A DNA stretch of 64,000 bases from Isoetes taiwanensis. Taxonomy: Eukaryota; Streptophyta; Lycopodiopsida; Isoetales; Isoetaceae. The notes beneath the pieces were generated by a model, which made no database searches, had not been told where the DNA came from, and saw only the letters and a list, made by a program, of their open reading frames with translations. Every line of letters begins with the position of its first letter. Position 1 is the first letter of the stretch. The stretch covers positions 16,176,457-16,240,456 of the forward strand of contig JAJEKV010000011.1 of assembly GCA_021234155.1 (NCBI GenBank), given 5' to 3'. Positions 10,300 to 19,013 of this stretch are shown piece after piece. The position numbers and the translations under genes were made by a program.

Positions 10300-11600
10300 A
10301 CGATACGGAGAAGGGTCTTGAGCAAGCTGCCGCGACCCGGGGGAACATCACCTCGGACAATGGGTACGATGCTTGCAGCAGTGTATGACCAGCTTTCGAG
10401 GGCGAGCACCCAGTCCCTCCTGAATAGGCATGGCTCTGGTTATCCGCAGAGGGGGATGTCATCATGGGCCTACAAGCGCCCTAGCTAATGGGAAGGCAGC
10501 AGATTTAGATGGCATGCGGTGAGCTTACGAAATGGGGCGGGCCTCCAGTGGTGCTGTTCTCACGGCATTGTTCAATAAAGTATTGCGAGAAGGCTTCCCT
10601 CGCCAATGGACCACTAGTAGAGTAGTGCCCATATACAAAGCGGGGACCCTCAATGTCCAGGCCAACTCTACAGCACTATTATGGTCAGCTCTCTTTTACC
10701 AAAGCGTTGGGTGGCATCCTTGGCGTGGTGACAATATAGGCGGAGAAGCGGAGGTCTGACTCTTACCGCGAGGCGGGGTTTTATTTGACGATTCCACCAT
10801 TGATCATATCTTCACTCTGCGCACATTGATTGAAGATAGCGAGGAATCATAGAGCGGGGACACATGCTTGTTGTTTTAATTGGATTTTGCAAAGGCATTC
10901 GACCACGATTACCCTTAATAAGCTATGGGGCGGTTCGGTGGTAGGGGACCCCACGGACTTCGAGAATCGCGGTATATAGAACATCATGAGGCATGCTCGG
11001 GCCGTATCACATCGGCCAACCACGACCGGTGACCCGGTAGCATTGGAGTCGCGTCGGGGTTGCCCCTCTCCCCACACTCTTTGGCACATTGTGTGTCGGT
11101 TGGAAGATTGGCTCTACGAGCATGGAGGTCTTGGCACATATCATGCATCACACAATCCGACAACTCATATATCTTTGGCGATGTCAACCTCATGGCCTAT
11201 ACTCCGGAGGACATTACAGCGTCACTGGATGCTCTTGACACTTTTGCCAATTCAGCATGCAAGTTAACTTGGCCAAAACTAAGAATTTGCTAGTTGCATC
11301 ATCCCGTTAATGGGCCGCTTCCCATTCACTTACGGGGGCAAGAGGTAAAGGTGGCTCCGACCTACAAGTACCGGGGATTGAGTTCTCAACTACCACCCAT
11401 TGGGATCGCGGCTATCGGGTTGCGGGGTCACTACGGGTTGGAAAACACTATATGCCATGCGAGAACAACGACCACAAGGCGAGTTGTATGCACAGGGTCA
11501 CCGATCACATTTGTTTGGACCTTGGTTGAGCCCGGCCCTTTTTGTATAAGAAGGCGAAGTTTGGGGTCGGTGATATCCCTCAACACACAGGAATGACCTC
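10300..11600 (+). pseudogene. LINE reverse transcriptase, broken
   Basis: Copies element RNA into DNA in live elements. Segments in order: GFPRQWTTSRVVPIYKAG (about 10590-10645), TIDHIFTLRTLIEDS (about 10797-10840), DFAKAF for catalytic motif A near 10884, RRGCPSPHTLWHI (about 11050-11090) for the conserved QGCPLSP stretch, and FGDVNLMAYTPEDITASLDA near 11171-11232. The last segment replaces the catalytic YADD, so the second aspartate is lost. Segments lie in different frames with stops between them, so the enzyme is dead. DWLYEHGG- and LDALDTFA-like phrases are typical of plant and algal LINEs. Confidence 0.85.
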
Positions 11601-12129
11601 GGCGGTGCGAAGGCCTTCTTGGCACGGGCCACAGGGGTGAAGTCCGCAGTTCCGTACGGATCCTACTCGAGAGGCGGTTTCTACCCTTCCAGCGGGCTGC
11701 ATTGGAGCGCCATATCGTTTACTTCAAAGGTGGTGGCTATGGCTGATGCGCTTGCCCTTGCTTTAGCCCGGGCAATGGGTCCCCAGCGCCTGAAATCTGC
11801 TGGAAGACAAAAGCGGGACTCGGTGGTTCTCCACCCGGGGTGTCGCGGGGCAAGCGGATGTATCGAGTCGGGACAAAGAAAGATCGCCCGAGGCACTTAA
11901 ACTATACCTTGATGCTACTTTCCTTGGCGGTACGTGGGATCACGGAGGCTCGACACATATTAAGGCACACTATCGGCTGACAAGTCAATCCTAGGCTCAC
12001 AAGAGGCCCACACGGTGCCCAATACACCCGACTACCCATGAAGAAGCGGGGCTTATAGCTTCCATTCGCCGCGGGGCACATCGCCTCCGCATTGCTGCGT
12101 TGGGCGCCGTGAAGCTGCGGGAGCAAAGG

Positions 12130-12230
12130 CTTTACCGATGTTGCCACCGTAGCGATTGAGGATGAATGTCATGCCCTCGGACACGCCCGGCATTGCCCAT
12201 ATCAGAAGCGGTATGTTCGATTACTAGTGC
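12130..12230 (+). pseudogene. LINE C-terminal Cys/His module
   Basis: Two cysteine codons near 12139 are followed, after a one-base shift, by IEDECHALGHARHCPYQKRY (about 12154-12213). This matches the C...C...H...C module after LINE reverse transcriptases. It supports the orientation and near-completeness of the 3' end. Confidence 0.6.
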
Positions 12231-12515
12231 ACGGCCAGCCGTTGCATCGGTTATTGGCTCTACGGCGTCCCGATTGGGTTTGTTGGGGTCCTTACCTCGA
12301 GGGAGGTTATGGATGCCGCGGACTTCGTTTGTGTCCCTGGGGGCCGGTATTGAGCTGTCTATGCAATTTATGCGATGTGCGGCGCGGGCTTATTAACTGC
12401 TAAGGTTTTTCCCTCAAAAACCCTTGGGTAGGGGTTTTAATCACATCCGATAATATGCTTGCTGCTCTCTTTTGTTTGGGTCCCATAGGCCAATTGGTCT
12501 CCGTGGGCCTAAAAC

Positions 12516-12544
12516 CTATTCTATTCTATTCTATTCTATTCTAT
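12516..12544 (+). repeat. (CTATT)n tail of the LINE
   Basis: Five perfect CTATT units plus CTAT end the element, about 120 bases after the last coding remnant. Microsatellite tails are known for several LINE clades. Confidence 0.75.
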
Positions 12545-13440
12545 GATTCTACTTAGCACCTGGCGGCACTATTCTCATTTAAAATGCATAAATGCAAATA
12601 GGTTGGCATAACACGAATGATTTTTAGCTCGCTCCGGGCAATCCCTTGAGTTGTTTTGCTGCTGCTATATTTACTTGATCCTCCTTTGTGTGACCATCAT
12701 TGTAAGCAAGGATATCTTCATTTTCCTTGAACTTGGCTAGAAGCTCTTATTTTTCCGCTATAGCTATGCTACCTGCGCATTCTTTCAGGTATTCTCATCA
12801 TTCCCAACAGCTACCTTAGAAATTTCTAGCTCTTCAAGCTGATTTACTTGGTGTTTCCCAGCCTTCCAGGAATGCCCAAATCTTAGCATCTATGCGTAGG
12901 GGCGGAATTGAGTATCAAGCGGATGCCCCATTGCGCATTTTTATTACGCTTTGATCGCGCTAACAGAATTTACCACTTGGCATTAAGCCACCTAGTTTTG
13001 CTTCTATATCGTGAATATTATCCAGAAGTTTCAAATACCATTTTCTTTTCTTTTCGGCTACTTCTCTTGCCGAGGCGTACATCTCTATCTTAACCTTGTA
13101 TGTATCGTAGGAACCCTAAGTTCTGGTGGTATCCGGAACCCTAAAGTGTAACAATTCGTAGCCACAAGTGTTTATTTTTGTTTTCATGTCCCTTACATGT
13201 AACATTTATTTATTCTCAAATTAGCCCAAGGGTCCAATTTTATAAAGGTCTTATGTGTCCACATATCTCAGGATTTATCCTTGGCATTATGCTAAGCCTC
13301 ATGCCATACAGAATGTTTGCCAAATCCCATAGCCCTGTATGTAATTTCACTGACCATTACCCAATCTTGTTGTATAGTTTACAGCTTCTTATTTATGCAT
13401 ACCTTGTTTCCATGCACATCATAACCTTAGCACCAAATAT
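12545..13440. other. No recognised gene
   Basis: AT-rich. On the minus strand, 12860-12600 reads in pieces like a charged, helical protein (for example LEELEISKVAVGNDEN and KMKISLLT fragments), but no family is recognised and stops interrupt it. Confidence 0.3.
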
Positions 13441-13449
13441 GGTCATATA

Positions 13450-13640
13450 ATTAAAAAAGGGGGTTTTTTCTTGTTTCCTTTGCGCCAAAGCGAGGAAGGT
13501 TTTCGTCTGTGGTTTTTATTTTTATTTTTATTTTTATTTTTTATTGCGTTAAGCGTCGTGAAACCTGTTGTTTCCCGCGTCTGCGGTCGTTTTAAAATTC
13601 TGCGAAAATCTTCCGGCATGAAAATTCTTTTTCGCCGTAT
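13450..13640. repeat. GCGTC / (TTTTTA)n repeat patch
   Basis: Contains (TTTTTA)n at about 13514-13546 and the words GCGTCGTGAAAC and GCGTCTGCGG, resembling the module at 5440-5735. Confidence 0.5.
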
Positions 13641-13680
13641 TTTATCGTTTTTATATATGCAAATATGTGCATTATCCTTA

Positions 13681-13782
13681 CAATTCATCATTATTAGGTA
13701 TAAAGCGTTACAACATATTGAACCTATCCCTGGTGAAGAGTTGGAACCCTATTCCGAATACAATATTTTCTTCCAGGACTAG
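13681..13782 (+). other. Possible upstream exon of the ParB-methyltransferase gene
   Basis: After an ATTATTAG acceptor-like site, the frame reads YKALQHIEPIPGEELEPYSE and runs to a TAG at 13780-13782. It is coding-like in composition and lies in the right place and strand to be an earlier exon of the gene starting at 14127. No clear donor follows it and the sequence matches no family I know. Confidence 0.25.
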
Positions 13783-13946
13783 TTAAAGTGTATTCCGGAA
13801 TACACGTTGGTAGAGAAAAACAAGAGTGTATTCCGGAACACAAAAGTGTATTCTGGAATACACATTTGTTTATCTCTAAAGAGAGAGTGTATTTTGGAAT
13901 ACACTTTTGCTTTCCCTGTGTAGAAAACGTGTATTCCAAAATATAC
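13750..13946. repeat. Array of spaced 18-bp palindromes (GTGTATTCCGGAATACAC)
   Basis: A perfect palindrome sits at 13788-13805. Near-copies start at 13826 (16 bases), 13846, 13887 and 13929, and a shorter TATTCCGAATA is at 13750. Start-to-start spacings are 38, 38, 20, 41 and 42 bases, close to multiples of about 20. The array ends 180 bases before the first exon of the ParB-methyltransferase remnant. It could be a set of protein-binding sites, a hairpin-forming minisatellite or a local expansion; the sequence alone does not decide. Confidence 0.8.
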
Positions 13947-14126
13947 TTTAGCTGTTTTTGAAAGTGAATAATGTGTTTTCAAAGTGCCTTCAAAGTTTCA
14001 TATTTTTACTTGCAAAGGCTAGTTTTTGTAAGGCTTAAGTACAACATTTCCTAAATTTTATTTCAGAATATGTTTTAGTGTCAATTTTATCTTCTTTTAT
14101 TACTTTTCACAATAGTTTTTCCACAG

Positions 14127-16668
14127 GCAAGAAGAAAGCAAGAGAGCTCCTAAAAGGACACTCAAGATTGTCAAGAAGCCACATCCGCGGGCAAAGGTCC
14201 AGGACACATCTGAGCTAGCAATTTATGAAAACTTTCAAACACAATGATTCATAACGAGGATGCACAACGGGAAAGTACAACACCCTTACTTTCTTGCATG
14301 TCTGCAGAAGTCCTGAGCAGAAGAGGTATGCTGAGAGCGAGTTTGTGTGCATGGGTACATCAAAGAAGTTTCCGAGGTTGCCAGTTAGTCTGGACAACAG
14401 GGACGGCTCTACTTTAAAATGTTCTAAGGGTTTTGTAGTTGTTGACTAGGCATTTTGCCAACTGGCTAGAGTGACCCTCGAAGCCCTCTACAAGTACATG
14501 GCATAAAATATATCAACAAAGAGAGGCTCGGTGATATCATAAAGAGGGTCCAATCTACTCAAAGTGAGGACTTCTCGTACAGTGATTCAGAGAACGAAAT
14601 TGTAGAAGAGGAAGGGGCAAACGTTGATGGTTCTAGTCAGGATGAACAGAACCAAAGTTCTAGTGAATCAGAAGAGCAGCGAAGGAAAAGCAGGCCACGA
14701 GGCACCATTGCGGAGCCAAGGAACCAAAAAAATGCAAGTGCAGCAAATTGAAGTGGAAAAAATTCCAGAAGGAAGCTCCAAAAGAGAAAAAGGCAAAGGA
14801 AAGGGACCAGGGGTGGTTATCAAGGAGAAGAAGGTGGACAAGACTCGGAGAGGATGGAAGAAATAAACTTGCACAAGTATGTGCAAGGTGTAATTCACTT
14901 GCCAGTAATATCCATGAGGTTGCCACCAAAGAATGAAGCTGGTAAGAGGCCCCTTCATGTTCGAAAAATTTATGCTCACCATTTAAGGAACTTGAAGGAC
15001 AGGATTAGGAGCAACCCCAATGCTCATGTAGCTCCAATGGTTGTCCTTGTGGACAAGAATACATACCCCACAGAGTATGGCAGAGAGAATAAAGACATTT
15101 ATATGCATTATTTTTGGAAGGTAATCACAACTTCAAAGCAAGGAGGCAGCTGTATAAGGAAAAGATCGTTGCCAACACGCACAGCATTGATAACGAGAAC
15201 AAACTCAAAATGAGCTTCGTCGACAAGATAAGATTTATGCACATAGAGTATATAATATTCAAAGAAAAATACGGCGATGACCTCAAGAAATCGGCAAACT
15301 CTTTGAAACTGAAGGAGGCGGTGCAATCGAATGCTGCCATAAGTACGATGAGGCTAAAAAAATGGCAGTCACTGATAAGCCATGACGATTGGTTCCAACT
15401 TGCTTTTAGAGACAGCAGAGTAAGTTCGTCTTATATTCCGGTATAAGTTTTTCTGTCTAACTGCCCATGTCTCGCACTAACAACCTTCCATTTGCAAGTG
15501 CAGATCTAGGTAAGTCGTCTTCTTGTATTTCTTCTTTAGCTTCCATGTTGTACATTGTTGCAGTAACGTTTTCTTCTTACAGAGAAGAAAGAAGAACAAG
15601 GACCTACCAGAGGGCTTCATACGCTTGGTAAGGACAACCTGGGAGGAGAGGTCATTGGTGAACAGGCAGATTGTAGATGCTGAGCAGCCGACTATGAGAG
15701 ATTTAGTATGTTTGATCAAAACAACCTGTTTTTGACCATTCATGGGGACTGCACACTGTAAAGCTACAGGATTTTACTTTGGTCATAGCAGACCTTCCAT
15801 ATGGCTTTAAACTAAAGAACAAGCCGCTATGACGACCAGCCTTTTAAGAACTCTGAATTCAATGCATTTGTCGACGACATTAAATAGATCACAACAGCCA
15901 AGCATTGGTGTCTTGTTGTATTTCACTCGAGCATGCAAGCAGGACTTGTGGAATCAACCTTCAAGAACCACTTCGGATCCCCCGTGTAGGAGGTTATGAA
16001 AACATGGTCTGGTAAGGTTCTTATTCTGAAATACAGTTGTTTCTTACTTATTCTGTTGTTGAAGTTGCTTGCATGTTAACCTTCTTGTTTTTATTTTCTA
16101 TTTTGGAATACGGTACATTTAGTCCTAGTTACCTCATTGGAACAATGTTTAGTTTTTGTTGCTAACTGTACTTCTTTTATATCTGTAGTTACAAAACGAA
16201 TATTAATCACCACGATGGAGGATACAGATTGCTGAGCAAGGTGGAATATCAGAAGCCACAAAAACTGATCAACCATCTTCTTGACATGTTCTCACATCCA
16301 GAGGAATCGGTTGTGCACTTAAGAGGGGCTGCAATTGTGTAGCCGTTGACATAGATAAGGAGGTTGTGAATTTTATCAAGATGAGATTGGCTGCCTTACC
16401 AGCTTTACCAAACGTGAATCAAGAGTTAGACGCCAAATCTTCATCTGATTATACCAAGATGACATCTTCAGAGATACAGTCTTTGTTTACAAGCTCTCTG
16501 GACGATGAAGCTATCTTTGCAGAGCTGAAAGAAGTAGCTCTAGCTACTATTCCCGAATACAATGTAGAAATAGACAAGGGTAAATCACCACAAAAGGAGC
16601 AAATGACAGAGAAGGACAAAGCTGAAACAAGCAATCAAAATGAGGAAGACTATGATCTAGATCCCTAA
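14127..16668 (+). pseudogene. ParB-like / amino-DNA-methyltransferase fusion gene, intron-containing, broken
   Basis: Exon 1 (14127-15419, after a CCACAG acceptor) begins with a damaged basic stretch, then an acidic, serine-rich linker (about 14509-14700). The ParB/sulfiredoxin-like domain follows (about 14850-15200): LHVRKIYAHHLRNLKDRI, APMVVLVDK and EGNHNFKARRQLYKEK, equivalent to the family's GGxH box. Exon 2 (15583-16011) has VIADLPYGF at 15782-15808, equivalent to the DPPY catalytic motif IV but with Leu for the first Pro. Then come FKNSEFNAF and HWCLVVFHSSMQ. Exon 3 (16189-16668) has LINHLLDMFSHPEESVV, CVAVDIDKEVVNFIKMRL and an acidic tail ending DYDLDP. Motif order IV before I is that of beta-class N4/N6 methylases. 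The FxGxG S-adenosylmethionine loop expected between HPEESVV and CVAVDID is deleted. A TGA (14749-14751), a frameshift in the T run at about 15111 and further stops add to the damage. Introns 15420-15582 and 16012-16188 keep GT/AG. Confidence 0.6.
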
Positions 16669-17549
16669 GCTGTCTTATGCAAAAATATTTATTGTTAACA
16701 CTATATTATTGCCAAAATTGATGTACTAAAAAAGTTTAAAAAAATAAGTATCATTCTTTCTACGTTATTTTGATGTTTTTTATATCTTACTCTCAGTGAT
16801 TTGTATATTCATGTCTGAATTTTGCCATTTTCAAGTGTTTTTCTTTACAAAAACAAGGTTGTCCCTTAATGAGGACCCAAAATGCAGGGAAAAATAATCC
16901 GAACTTTGCATCAAGGACGACAAGTATGCCATCTGCAAAAAATGAGCTGGTCACAAGGTGACCGAGGGAGTGGGTTTCTAAAGGGACTAGATGACAAACT
17001 ATAGACACGAGGAGAATGGGTTTCAGAAATAGGCGTACGAAAAAACTCTCGTGATTCTTGAGGACCAAGGATTTGAAAGGGGAAGGTATGTTATAGGAAG
17101 ATCATGGGGCAAAGTCCTAGGAATTTAATCCTTCTACTAGAGGTGATGTGGCATCAACCGATTGGCTGGAGGAGATAAAAGCCAATCGTCCACCTATGCA
17201 GGGGCCGATCAGGAACCTTCTTTTGGTGTTCCGGTTGCATCATTTGATGCACTAATATAAAAGAATTGCGCAGCGAGCCCTCAATCATATTCTAGACATA
17301 CACATTCCAGTTAATTAACACATCCAATGAAAGCAAGTATCTGCAATGATTTATAGAAGACACCAACAAAAGAATATACAGAAATTTTCTATTCCCAACT
17401 TCACTTTAACAGATTAAGCTCTGATTTACAGCATAAAATGTTAAAAAGGATGAAGAATTGCTTTTACCATACCACGATGAACGAACTCAGCTTAATGTTC
17501 ATAATATGTACAAAGTAGAGGAAGAAACTGAAAGATAAATGCCAATTCG
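16669..17549. other. 3' flank; no recognised gene
   Basis: AT-rich at first (probable 3' untranslated region of the preceding gene), then a non-coding stretch with short purine-rich pieces. Nothing else is recognised. Confidence 0.35.
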
Positions 17550-18015
17550 ATCTAACTCCAGCAACAACTTGCTATTGGGCACTTCAATTTTCCAGTGTGA
17601 CGAAGGTGAATGGATGGAAAATGGAAGTGCCCAAAATGCTCGGAAGATAAAAATCTGTAATTTGATTCAAGCTGATGCTCCAGAAAAAAATCCTCCAAAT
17701 CTGGAGGATTGAAAAACTCTGCACTGCGAATGAGCCTGTGTCGTTTCACAGGGCGGGGCTTGCCGGGGGCGGCTGGGCAAATCAATGCAGAATTTTTCTG
17801 ATGCTTGGGCGTTGTGCAGCCATCTCCAGCAATTACTGGATTATTAAATTTGCTCGCCTCTTCATCGCCAATCTCTATCGGATTCGGACCCCTTTTGCAT
17901 GAAATTCTCCTTGCTGCCTTCTGTTGTACATAATTAAGAGGAGCCATCGGATCAATCAAGCCCTCTTTAATTAGATCTCGGATAAACTGCAGCAGCACAA
18001 GCGCCCACACAATGA
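17550..18015 (-). repeat. Dispersed sequence, copy 1 (contains a 152-codon minus-strand frame)
   Basis: About 460 bases that recur at 50530-50960 in the same orientation. Shared blocks include AAATCCTCCAAATCTGGAGG and GATTGAAA...CTCTGCACT (17687-17733), and ACAAGCGCCCAC near 17997. The minus strand is open for 152 codons (18010-17552), ending FFNPPDLEDFF... in a stretch mirrored by FNPSDLEDFF in copy 2. Conservation of the protein-like phrase suggests a captured gene fragment or an exon of a small family. The composition is plausible for a protein but no domain is recognised. TCCTCCA...TGGAGGA is a 7-bp-arm hairpin. Confidence 0.55.
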
Positions 18016-18299
18016 CGAACTATAAACGAATTATGATATTCTAACAGGATTGAACTCAAACGGCGGCCTTTGAACTCTGATTCTGGAAACTCTGATTCTG
18101 GAAGGAATGGAAAAGGAGATGTTTGTGATGTTTTGAAATGGAAAATGAGATGTTTTCGAAAAATGTTTCTAAAGCGAGCTTCCCGCCCCTCATTCTTTCA
18201 ACTCATGACGGCTGGGGCTGGCCGCCATTCTATGTCTGGAAGGCCCTTATTTTTTAACATAGTTTGAGTGCAAAACACGCCATCCATTAGAATTAGAAA

Positions 18300-18830
18300 T
18301 ACCCTAAAAGTGTCTCGGGTGATTTACCATCCAGCTCCAACACTCATGTTCCATGGTCTTACCCAAGGTTGCTACTAAATTTGGCTAATGCTCTGCTATT
18401 GGTGTATGCAGGCTGCTAGGTAAATTTGGTAAAGCTGCAAATGAAAAAACAACGGTATTACCGGTCATTAACAAGTCATGCTATCACGTTTATGTTTTGC
18501 ATGTGCATTAGTCTACGTTCGCATGGCCTTAACCTTTATCTCGCTGAAGCATTGCATTGACGAATGTGAATGACAACCGCTTGATAACAAATCTTTTGGA
18601 GCAGCTTTTTGGGGCGTAACCAAGTGGCAAGATTCCATAGGTCATCATCATCGGTGCCGATCCAAGGAACAATTCGAGATAAATCGGTCTTAATTTGGGT
18701 TCATTTTATAAGGATCATTTGATTCTAGCATTGTTATCAACTTCTTGCATTGTGAATGAAGTCCTCCATCTTAGTGTACTCTTTGATTTTCTTTTCTTCT
18801 GAATTCACCTGAGCTTACATTATCAGAGCC
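18300..18830 (+). mobile_element. Copia 5' LTR region and primer-binding site (partial)
   Basis: ATTATCAGAGCC at 18819-18830 matches the TGGTATCAGAGC primer-binding site used by many plant Copia elements (complement of initiator tRNA-Met). It sits 33 bases before a Copia-like gag start. The AT-rich stretch before it would be the 5' LTR. I cannot place its left end and no paired 3' LTR is seen. Confidence 0.5.
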
Positions 18831-18863
18831 AGATGCAATTTTCTTGGAAATCAATAATTCACT

Positions 18864-19013
18864 ATGACTTCAAGTTCTTCAGCCACCTCCGTTTCCAGTG
18901 ACTTGGAACCCTCATCTCCGGACTTTGTAGATCCCATCAAGGGACTTGAAAAACATGGGATTGAAAGGTTTAAAGGGGAAGATGTCCACATGTGGAAACA
19001 TCAAATCTGTTAA
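18864..19013 (+). pseudogene. Copia gag N-terminus, truncated
   Basis: An ATG at 18864 opens 49 codons, serine-rich first, then GLEKHGIERFKGEDVHMWKHQI and a TAA at 19011-19013. The I-x-x-F-x-G-x-x-x-x-x-W-K pattern is the usual start of plant Copia gag proteins. Downstream sequence no longer resembles gag, so the element is cut off or rearranged here. The position after the primer-binding site supports the call. Confidence 0.6.

Larger units (their letters stand above)
8790..12544 (+). mobile_element. Long degenerate LINE (non-LTR retrotransposon)
   Basis: The plus strand carries, in the expected order, an AP-type endonuclease (about 9370-9880), a reverse transcriptase (about 10300-11600), a C-terminal Cys/His module (about 12130-12230) and a pentameric 3' tail. 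Matching phrases move between all three frames, with several stops and shifts per kilobase, so no functional ORF2 exists. A Ty1 or Ty3 origin is excluded by the endonuclease and by the lack of protease and integrase. The pentamer tail instead of poly(A) argues against a plain L1 copy. The 5' boundary is uncertain and may lie near 7.5 kb. No target-site duplication was found. Confidence 0.85.

Noticed and set aside
15504-15509. Six-base microexon (ATCTAG) between two consensus splice sites
   Set aside because: Phase 0 would introduce a TAG stop. Skipping it as one intron (15420-15582) keeps the reading frame open.
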